Assembly (NCBI GenBank): GCA_021292165.1
Contig: CM037878.1
Span: 192,323,118 to 192,387,117, forward strand
Origin: Shinisaurus crocodilurus
Lineage: Eukaryota; Chordata; Lepidosauria; Squamata; Shinisauridae
Length of the DNA: 64,000 nucleotides
Direction: 5' to 3'
Shown: positions 55,900 through 64,000 of the stretch, one piece after another
Position numbering within the stretch: the first letter of the stretch is position 1
Layout of the letters: the number at the start of each line of letters is the position of its first letter
The notes under the pieces: model-generated
Told to the model about the DNA's origin: nothing
What the model saw: the letters and a program-made list of their open reading frames with translations, nothing else
Databases searched by the model: none
Program-made: the position numbers and the translations under genes

Positions 55900-55951
55900 A
55901 ACAATTGATTAACCAAGACCTAATCAACAATTGATTAACCAAGACCTAATC
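55900..55951. repeat. Perfect 26-bp tandem duplication
   Basis: Two identical 26-bp units in tandem, each starting AACAATTGATTAACC and ending GACCTAATC. Confidence 0.95.
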
Positions 55952-55959
55952 AGAGACTT

Positions 55960-57180
55960 TTTAAACCTCAGTATGGCTAGGCACATGCTATGATTTTAAT
56001 GGGCTGTCTTAGAACATTTGCGAATAGCAATATCTGGTGGTCTCTTGACCTCTCCAGCTGGCTGGAATAAGTAAATGAACAAATACTATAAACCTGTTTC
56101 TTCTTCATTTGGACCCTAAACAGACCTCTTTCTATGCACTGCCCACATCCAACCTTTGGAGTACCGGTATTGCCTGGTTCATGGCCCAGTAATAAAAGAC
56201 TCTGCATAGCCAATCTTGTGGTCCTGAGGTTCTCTTCATACACTGAAAAATGTCCAAGGCTATAAGATGAAGTAAGCGTCTCTTAGACCAGGTGTGCATA
56301 ACTTGTCTACCAAGTTGAATGCAGCCCAAGTCATACACCAGACGCTGTTTTTGCTGCTTGTCTGGGACTGCAAAAGAGAGGGCATTGTCAATACCTAGCA
56401 GACCCGAATGTTATTGGTAGGCTGTATTTGGCGTGGGTCACAATGTATGCAGGCCTCATTCCTTTCCTAAAAAAATATAGTGTGGGGGGCAACTATATCC
56501 CAGCATGTTCTAGGGCTTTACTACAGTCTCTCCATCCATAGCCAATCTGAATATGCCACCAGTTTTTTTTTTTTTTTTTTTAAATGATATGTTCCCAGTT
56601 CAGCAGAAACCTTTCAGGAAGGCAGAATCTGATCAAGGGGGAGATGGTAAACATTTTTCGGGAGGAGAGGCCGTTTGTTTTCAGCACAGGCACACAGCAG
56701 TTCCAGCTATAAAAGCCTGCTTTTAAAACTGAATGATAGTTTGTCACTTATGCATGAGGAACTGCTTAGGAGAAATACAAAAGAACAAAGCTGTCCTTGT
56801 GTGTGTGCGCTGTCGCCCTCCCTCTTCCCACCCTGCATATAACTTTTTTGGATCTCATCCAATACCTATAAAGCAATAAGCTTATATACATTGCTATTTT
56901 AAAAGACGCTTATGTCTTTTATGTGGCTTACAAAGCACCAGATTTATAGTTACGGGTGCAACAGTGTCTAGCTTCTTTGTGCATACTATAAAAAAAAATG
57001 AACATCATTAAGGGTGAATTTACACTATCATTTTCAATAGTCAACACTCATTACATTAGGACTTTCCCCTATCATTCAGCATTGGCTGAACGTTTGGAAA
57101 GGAATCACTCTGTGATCCAAGACCAATTTATATTTGATCAGATTGTTAAAGACGCAAGCTGCTTTATGGTTAAATATAAA
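55960..57180. other. Unclassified sequence
   Basis: Poly-T at 56,564-56,581; otherwise no element recognised and no exon-like frame. At 57,197 a GGGTGGCCAAAACATAGCCC stretch resembles a hAT left end, but no right end was located. Confidence 0.35.
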
Positions 57181-58185
57181 GCTGATTGTGCAGACCAAGG
57201 GTGGCCAAAACATAGCCCACATGCCACATATGTCCCCCAACCTTTTTGTGACATCCTCGCCACCAAATTTGCCACAGAAATTCAACAGCAGCCAAAAAGG
57301 GCTGATTTTTCCCAGCCAGCGATGTGTTCTGCATCACGTCTGAAATGGGGAATTCCCTTTACTCATGCAGGCTTCTTCTGCAATTGAGAAGCCTACTTAT
57401 GTAGAGTTCTACAATATGCAGGAGCCTCCATTACAGGAGGCCCTCCCCCACCTCAGAAGTAATGCAGAACATGGAGACTGCGGGGTTGAGAGGAATGGTG
57501 TGACTTGGGAGGGGCATTAAATGCATGGCCCTTTCCCCATGCTTAACCTATGCATGCCAGTAACAATTGAATAGGGCTGTACTCAGGACCAGTTGCATGA
57601 ATCTTCCTGCCCTAACTGGAATTGTACCCCGCACAAAGGATTGTTCTAATCTCTTCTCCCCCTCCATGTGCTGGCCTGATCTTCCAGCCTAGGCAGGAAA
57701 CAGACCAGTTAAACCAGACAGAAAAAGACCCACATAATCATCTCCACCCATACTGTTGCAGCATTCACACCCACACCACAGACATGGTGGAAATTACCAT
57801 GGAAAGTCACTCCCATGAGGCTGTGTGTGGGAGTGAGCTTGGTATGAATGGGCCGCTTTCCATAGCTAGTATTTCAGAGTATTTCTCCTGAGGCTGTCAA
57901 TATGGTTCATAATAAACCTCGACAATTCTAATGTTAGTCTCAAATACACAATAACCTTTCTCGTCTTACAATTCCCCTCCACTTGTTTGCAAAGACTAAT
58001 CACTTTTATTTGCCTGACTGCAAAGAACTTGAGAGACCATTTACATTTTACTTTTTGCCCATATAGCCTTCAGCTGTTGATGCTGGCAAGAGCTAGTTCA
58101 TTGAACACGATACGTTCACACTTGGTAATTTTTCAAAGTTATCTTCAAAATTTCTCTACAAGCTTTATACTACAGCTAAATAAAA

Positions 58186-58440
58186 ACCTAGGGTAGTGGT
58201 TAAGAGAATGAGCAGCTGAGGGCCAGGAAAGTCCTGGTTCAGATCTTACCTCAGTACAAACCCTCTGGATGACCTTAGGCCTCCAACCTCATTCCCCCCG
58301 ACCAAAAAAAGAGAGAAGAAACTACAACAGGGATATAAACACTTGCCAACCTTACAAGAACGTTGGCAGGATTACTCAGCTAATCTGTGTGAAGCAGTAT
58401 CAACACTTAGAAAAACATGCTATATAATTTCTAAATATAT
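58186..58440 (+). mobile_element. MIR-type SINE
   Basis: GGGTAGTGGTTAAGAGAATG resembles the MIR tRNA-like head (box A region) with GGTTCAGATC as a degraded box B; the 3' end GTGAAGCAGTATCAACACTT and GCTATATAATTTCTAAATAT matches the MIR/L2 tail pattern. Older than the tRNA-SINE copies at 17,213, 46,107 and 48,908. Confidence 0.65.
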
Positions 58441-58589
58441 ATTACTGTTTCAACAACAAAAAAAAGTGTGTGTTTCTTGCAGATGAACTGGGCATTAATA
58501 CTTGTGCTGTGCCAAACCCTGCTCCCCCTATTTTTGCCACTTTCCCCCTCTCTCTCCGATTAAGAGGCACTGTTATTTCTGTCTATTTC

Positions 58590-59190
58590 ACAGGGAGGGG
58601 GAGAATTTTGAATAGTTTTCTCATTGGGGGAGGGAGGGGGCAGGATTTCTGCTTACCTTTTCAAGTGGCCGAGAGGGGGGGCTCTTCTTTTTATTTATTT
58701 TTTAACTTTAAAATCACCCCGTGCACCATCTGTGCCCAAAAGCTTTCAGCCTGGCAGCTTTACATGAACTCCCGTGAGACCTCGTGACATTGCGCACTCG
58801 CATAAGCATTCAGGGCAGGCTGCTGCCACACTGAAGAAGCCTCTCTGTAGAGAGTCCTGTGCAGCGGCAAGTTCACACGGGTCATTTTTAAAGTAAAAAA
58901 GAAAGACCACCCCTCCACCAACTCCTACGTTCAAAAAGATCAGAACATAAGAAGAGCCCTGCTGGATCAGACCAAGGGTCCATCTAGTTCAGCATTCTGT
59001 TCACACAGTGGCCAACCAGCTGCCCATGAGAAATCCACAAGTAGGACATGAGTGCAACAGCACCTTCCCACCCATGTTCCCCAGCAACGGGAGTACTTAG
59101 GCATACTGCCTCTGATACTGGATATTGGTAAATAGAACCCCTGCTCCCCTCCCCAAGGAGAAAATTATTCAGAATTCTTACCTCCCCAGC
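58590..59190. mobile_element. Foldback element interrupted by another repeat
   Basis: Outer arms: AATTTTGAATAGTTTTCTC and TTTCTGCTTACC on the left match the complement of 59,137-59,190 (AATTCTGAATAATTTTCTCC, TTCTATTTACC). Inner arms: CTTCTTTTTATTTATTTTTT and CCCCGTGCAC (58,680-58,730) match the complement of 58,850-58,918. The right arm is split at 58,937-59,136 by an interspersed repeat. Confidence 0.65.
58937..59136 (+). mobile_element. Interspersed repeat (AGAAGAGCCCTGCTGGATCA family)
   Basis: GAACATAAGAAGAGCCCTGC, GATCAGACCAAGGGTCCATC and TTCACACAGTGGCCAACCAG are words I associate with a repeat that is abundant in reptile genomes. It has no tRNA or 5S promoter that I can see and its class (LINE 3' end or SINE) is uncertain. 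Inserted within the right arm of a foldback element. Confidence 0.6.
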
Positions 59191-59825
59191 TTCTCTCACC
59201 AGAGTTTTCATTTTGACCCCACCCTCCACAACTTGCCAAAAATGGAAGAATCAAACTATTTGGCACAACAGCACTAATTAATACACATCTTCTGGTGATC
59301 TCAGCAGTTCTGGTCCCTACAGGTGGGCTTCTCTAGCAGTGGTTCTTTAATATATGATCATCACAGAAGCTGGCAGACCAGCCAGGCAACCTCCTCCCAG
59401 CTCCTTCAGTATCTTCCCACAGTGCAGCTGGCCTAGGCTTTTAAAGTGTTCTCCCAGACGGTTCACCACTGCTTCCAGCTGGACAAATTCATCCACTTAT
59501 CTTGTGCTGAGCAGTCCCCATTCCACGAGGGACTCCACCTTGCCAACACTTGGAAGCACTGTCTTGTTACAGTTTGCCCACATATCTCTCTTCTGCAGGA
59601 ACAAAAGGAGCATTGACCTAGGCACAGATTTTACAAACAAGCAAAGAAAGAAAGAACAGTTACATGATTTTTTAGGGACACTCTTATGTTAATAAGATAA
59701 TCTGAAGAGACATGCTGCATATAATTTCATACTGAATGAGAGCTGGTGCTCTTGCCATTTAGAGCTGAGGATTTTAAGATGTTGAAAGAATCACATAACA
59801 ATGCCTTCAAGGAACAAAAGCTGTA

Positions 59826-60080
59826 ATTAGAGGTGTATGAATTTGCTTCAGCTTGTTTTTACCAGAATTTAGCCAGTTCACACCTCCAGGAAACAAAGGC
59901 AATCCGTACATTCCCGAGCTTGCGATGTGATTTGTGCAGCAACAAAAATGTGTTTGAAAAATATGTACATTTTGAAAATGCGCATGAAAAATGTGTACAT
60001 TTTCAAAATGTGCACAATTGATGGGTATATTAAAAAATGTGCACAAAAATATGCAGGATTTTTTCTGCAAAAGCTCAAAA
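59826..60080. repeat. A/T-rich modular repeat
   Basis: Modules such as AAATATGTACATTTTG, AAAAATGTGTACATTTTC and AAAATGTGCACAA repeat at about 25-bp spacing. The 151-codon minus frame across it reads as a repeated HFxNVHIF-type peptide because of this periodicity and is not a gene. Confidence 0.6.
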
Positions 60081-60289
60081 TCTGATGCGGATATAAGTCT
60101 GAATGAGCTTTGGCACTGTGAGGTAGGGATCGAGGGTGGCAGAAAGAAACTGGTGTCTGAGTGGTACAGCAAAGTTTTGGCCCTAACAGGAGGATGGGAC
60201 CACGATTTCGGCTTTGTTTCAGGCACCAAAATGTCTTGGGCTGCCACTGCCTGGAACCTCACAGGTCTTCCACACCTTTAACTAGTAGC

Positions 60290-61300
60290 CAGCTGCAGGG
60301 GGGGGGGGAGGATAGAACCTGAAGATATACATTTCAGCATGTATTTTTAAATCCCTTGACTGAAACTCAGAATCCTTTTACCAGCTTAGAACACTGATAG
60401 TAATTCTATTACCACTCCAATAGCCATCCCTTTCTAATTCTCTAGACACAATTACTGTGCACCATGCAGAGTGAATACAAATTAACAGAAGAAAGAACCA
60501 CTGCACAAAGCAAAAGCAAATGGAAACACATGGCTGGAAAAGTTCCTGCAGGGGATGCTCTTGTACTCTTCTATTTAAGCCAAACAAGTTTGGAAAGGAG
60601 CAAGAAACAAGAGAAACATACCTACAAGAGTTCTATATATGATTTTTATTTTTTTTTACTTCTGCCCTTGGCAATTTATACAAAGACAATTAAAATTTTA
60701 ATTAACACAGTTATCAGTATTTTTAACTGCACACAGCTAGTTGCTACTATAAAGATGGCAATCAAGAGTTATATCGAGTAAGGTTTGATTGTGATTCAGC
60801 TTTTTAGTTTTTAGACAATAAGAGTTGCTGATAAGGTTGCAAATAGCAAGGTAGTTTTCCTCCCTAAATGAAAGGATAGCTTTATTAAACAACCTTGTCA
60901 CCCTTGTCACCCTTCCGCACTGATGACTGAGTATGCTCCAAATGCAAATTCAACAGTGAGCTTGAATGGAATCATAAACACCTTGGAAAGGACAATGTAG
61001 CCTTGATTCTTATAAATCACCACTCTAGATTGGTCCATGTGGTCACAATCGCTTTCATTTCACTTATTTTTCTCCTTTATTTTGAACATTTCTGAGTCAT
61101 GGATCTAGGTCAATGGTGCTCGGAGTGGAGGGGTTAATCTACCTGCTAAGTTACTCTTAGCCAGGGAAGTAAAAACAACAACAGCCACCTACAGGTACTC
61201 ATTTTGCACCTTTATGTTTTTCCCCTCCGCGGTTTAATTATGTATTTACTGCATTTCATCCCACTTTTCAGACAATTATTGTTCCCCCAAAGCAGCTCAC
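60290..61300. other. Unclassified sequence
   Basis: No transposon or exon recognised. The 61,113-61,200 part resembles 61,860-61,938 (shared GGAGGGGTTAATC and TTAGCCA words), so both may be copies of an uncharacterised repeat. Confidence 0.35.
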
Positions 61301-61306
61301 ATCAAT

Positions 61307-61309
<3 letters not shown>

Positions 61310-61346
<37 letters not shown>
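61310..61346. repeat. (GA)n microsatellite
   Basis: Pure GA run. Confidence 0.95.
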
Positions 61347-61349
<3 letters not shown>

Positions 61350-62193
61350 CAGCCCCTGCCATCAGGCTCACAAACTGAAATGACAGGACACACAAGGAAA
61401 GCAGAGTGGAGGGGAAAGCAGAAGGAGGGAAAACAGTTTTTTTAAGGCCAGAATAAGGTGGTGAACTATAAGTGGGCATATAAATGCACTGCGGTCCAGG
61501 CTGCTCTCCCGGGCGTTCTTGCTGGTGTTCTTGCTTGAATGGGACTCTCATTCCTCCTCAGGCTAATGAATGGGACCAGAGTGTTCTTTCCCCTTCCTTG
61601 TACACTCTCAGGGAACTATGTCTGTTGGAGCCTAGTGTTCTTTTGACAGGGAGGGGGAAGTGAGCTCCCTCAGCTGCATGTTAATTTATCATTTAAAGCA
61701 ATATCCCACACCTCTTTGTACCAGTCAATAATTAAAAACAGATGTTGAACTTTCCATTTCCTTGCTATCAATAATCTCCCCGCAGTTAACAAATTTACAA
61801 TGAGTTCCTTTATCTCTTGAGAACAGACAAGTTTCTCTTTGTCTTATTCCTGGAAAGCAGGGGGTGCTGTGGATGGAGGGGTTAATCCACCCCCGTAGCT
61901 GCTATTAGCCATGGAGCAGAAAACATGAACGTACTCTTTCGGAACTTGTAATCCTCCCCAACCGTCTCTGGTTAATATAGCAGTTTTGGGAGTAGTCTGC
62001 ATGTTAGAATTGGCATGGGGAGAAAGAGCTAAAAACAACCCACCCACCCCAGCACTGCTGGCCCAATCCAAATCTACTCTCTGACATTAAAATATGTCAG
62101 GAGATCCCCAGCCACAGATCTCTCATGTCAGTTACAATTTGGCTCCATTTGCCAGTGCAGTGGATGGAGTATGTCCAATGAACTGCTATAGAG

Positions 62194-62327
62194 CAGAGGT
62201 GGGAAACTTGTGGCCCTACATGATTTTGCTTACAACTTCCATCAGCCATAGCTGGCATAGCCAATGAGGAAGGATGATGGAAGTTGTAGGCCAAAACATC
62301 TGGAGGGCCACAAGTTGTCGAGCCCTG
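62194..62327. mobile_element. Palindromic hAT MITE (copy with best palindrome)
   Basis: 134 bp. Left CAGAGGTGGGAAACTTGTGG, complement of right CAGGGCTCGACAACTTGTGG; body TTACAACTTCCATCAGCC against GGATGATGGAAGTTGTAG. Flanks CTATAGAG (62,186-62,193) and CTGTAGAG (62,328-62,335) match 7 of 8. Confidence 0.8.
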
Positions 62328-62683
62328 CTGTAGAGGAGTAATCTCTTTACTGCTAAATACACACCTGACGAATGGCAAACTTAATGCAAAGGGTAAAGTG
62401 ATGAGGACTGGACAGAATAAAAGGAGATCTGAATTATTGGTAGCGAGCTTCATACTCTACTCTGTGTTTGCCAAAATAGTCAATACCTTTATCAGGTGCA
62501 GCCCAAAGGAGAAGAAACATACCTGATTGGGAGCCTCAGTGATCTGGTGGCCTGTCTGAGTGATCTAGTGGTCTTTGACCTAATTGACCCGTAGATGCAT
62601 CCAGTAGCCTGTGCCAAATCACAATCACATAGTCTCCTCCACATTACACTGAAAAATTAGAGTTCCAGTTCCTGGATTTAGAC

Positions 62684-62923
62684 CAGGAGTGGGCAGTGGG
62701 CAGATTGGAGGCCGCATGTGGCCCTCTCAGCCCCACAAGAGTGTTAAAAAACAAACTAAGCTAAACCCCAAATGCCATCTGGAGTGGCCATTTTGAAGCC
62801 TTTTTTTGCCCTTTGAGTGCTCCTACAGAGACCAAAAGGGTCAGTATTAGCTAGAAAACAAGCTAATTTTGACCCTTTTGACACTCTGTAGCCACTCCAG
62901 ACACCATTTTTAAATTTAATTGA

Positions 62924-62957
<34 letters not shown>

Positions 62958-63050
62958 AATATTTAGCACTGTGGGGGAGGCGTGGCCCATGGCAGTGGAA
63001 GTCCAGGGTGCAAAAAAGGCCCCTGGACTTCACAAAGTTGCCCAGTCCTG
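62684..63050. mobile_element. Probable non-autonomous hAT element
   Basis: Left CAGGAGTGGGCAG and complement of right CAGGACTGGGCAAC. Flanks ATTTAGAC and ATTTATAG share the first five of eight bases. Contains a (TATC)n tract at 62,925-62,957 and an AAAGGGTCA..TTTTGACCCTTTTG inverted pair. Similar ends to 4,687 and 23,200. Confidence 0.6.
62925..62957. repeat. (TATC)n microsatellite
   Basis: Eight TATC units inside the hAT element. Confidence 0.95.
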
Positions 63051-63204
63051 ATTTATAGCGTCATCTTGATCACACGTATGTTATGTATGCTCTATATTAT
63101 CTTCAAGCTTCATGTTTGCTATTGTGATACTTTGGAAGGAACTGCCACCTTATTATCATTTATATTCACTTCTAAGGTGACACTTTCCAAAAGCCTTATG
63201 TAGA

Positions 63205-63283
63205 ACAATCTTAAGCATGTTTACTTGGAAGCAAGTCCCATTGTATTCAGTGGAGCTTACTCCCTACTAGTGAGTACTACGCT
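63205..63283. repeat. GCAATCCTATGC-family palindromic repeat
   Basis: CAATCTTAAGCATGTTTACTTG and AAGCAAGTCCCATTGTATTC; right part GAGCTTACTCCC. Confidence 0.65.
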
Positions 63284-63299
63284 TCATGCTCTGTTCTCA

Positions 63300-63750
63300 T
63301 GGTTTTTGATAAGACTAGCCAAATTGCTAAATTAAGAAGAAATTTGTTTTTTTAGGAGGTTGCCTGGAAGCATTTTAAATGGAGATCAACAGTTTGTAGT
63401 TTGTAGTATAAAAGGGCCTTTAATACTTAATGTTTGTGAACATCTATAACTCTTATTTCTTCATTACTAGTTTCATCATTGCTATGTTATTAATACATTT
63501 TCTATCCCCACTCAAAATTTCATGGCTAACAATTGCAAGAACAGCATTAGCAATGGTTCAACAAGCTTGACAGTGGTGGCAGGGGAGAAGAGGCACTAAT
63601 TATGGTGGCAAATCACTACTTTTTCTGAATTGCTCTGTCTGTAAAGAGAGGGGAGCATATTGCTCTGAAAATATCACAAATTTGACACCCAGAAAATTCA
63701 GTTCCTGTGCTAAAATATACTAAAATAAGCTGCATTATGCAAACTTACAG
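63300..63750. other. Unclassified AT-rich sequence
   Basis: Nothing recognisable. Confidence 0.4.
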
Positions 63751-63754
63751 ACCA

Positions 63755-63840
63755 GCAATCCTAAGCATTCTTACTAGGAAGCAAGCCCCATTAAACGTGG
63801 TGGGACTTGCTTCCAAGAAAGCTGTAAATTATGCATACTG
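63755..63840. repeat. GCAATCCTATGC-family palindromic repeat
   Basis: GCAATCCTAAGCATTCTTAC at the left, GTGGGACTTGCTTCCAAG and ATTATGCATACTG at the right; the arms AAGCAAGCCCCA and GGGACTTGCTT pair. Confidence 0.65.
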
Positions 63841-64000
63841 TAAGCACTTTTCTTCTGATGGCGCACATTTTGAAAATTGATTAGCTCTTTAAAAATCCCC
63901 ACAGTTAATCACATGGATTTCCGTATTCACAAAAAACCAACAACATTGCACTTAGATATGAAGATCATTAAAATAAAGAACAGAAATGCTTTCCCTGTGT

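Noticed and set aside
59807..60262. 151-codon minus-strand frame with repeated HFxNVHIF-type peptide
   Set aside because: The peptide periodicity comes from the A/T-rich modular DNA repeat; no start context, splice sites or family match.

Overview
This window reads as non-coding vertebrate nuclear DNA, most likely from a squamate reptile (lizard or snake). The evidence is AT-rich intergenic or intronic sequence, very many dinucleotide, trinucleotide and tetranucleotide repeats, a tRNA-derived SINE with a MIR-like core, SINEs whose tail resembles the CR1 LINE, an L2-like LINE, and numerous short palindromic DNA transposons. I found no host protein-coding exon, no intact tRNA or rRNA gene and no CRISPR array. 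Open frames of 60-190 codons occur throughout on both strands, but apart from those inside LINE and retroviral remnants none shows a recognisable domain.

Layout. 1-4,680: mostly unique sequence with an old MIR-type SINE (about 2,440-2,655). 4,687-5,267: a hAT-type non-autonomous element with an exact 8-bp target duplication, followed by a 5S-rRNA-derived SINE. 5,280-11,190: largely unclassified. 11,190-13,325: two pieces of an L2-like LINE (endonuclease start, then the end of ORF2 and the 3' tail). 13,330-30,780: unique sequence with microsatellites, a hairpin element (14,924-15,123), a tRNA-SINE (17,213), a pogo/Tigger-like MITE (18,193), LTR-like blocks (21,390; 23,500-24,650), hAT elements (23,200; 24,270; 27,125), a TTAA-flanked MITE (27,842), a 77-nt near-perfect hairpin (28,604) and a foldback element (29,303). 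30,791-31,599: a GC-rich hAT element nested in an older palindromic hAT element, both with target duplications. 34,030-34,590: a 5S-SINE split by another GC-rich element.

35,626-42,272 holds the best-defined feature, a single endogenous retrovirus. It has two LTRs (464 and 462 bp) that differ, by eye, only by a 2-bp indel; a CTTC target duplication; a primer-binding site matching tRNA-His; and a polypurine tract. Between them lie decayed gag, integrase and env remnants. Protease, reverse transcriptase and RNase H are not recognisable; about 1.25 kb of apparently non-retroviral sequence, including a deleted 5S-SINE, lies where they should be. Near-identical LTRs around a broken interior suggest a non-autonomous provirus copied recently with proteins supplied in trans, or LTR homogenisation.

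42,280-64,000: two inverted copies of an LTR-like repeat (42,290-43,070 and 48,015-48,850), tRNA-SINEs, further MITEs and foldback elements (53,384; 55,199; 58,590), and dense copies of a short palindromic repeat around 43.5-46 kb. The window has no operon-like organisation. Its interest lies in nested transposons, the SINE with a pol III 5S promoter and CR1 tail, the defective but young-looking retrovirus, and a 49-bp exact inverted match between the retrovirus and sequence 2 kb upstream of it.
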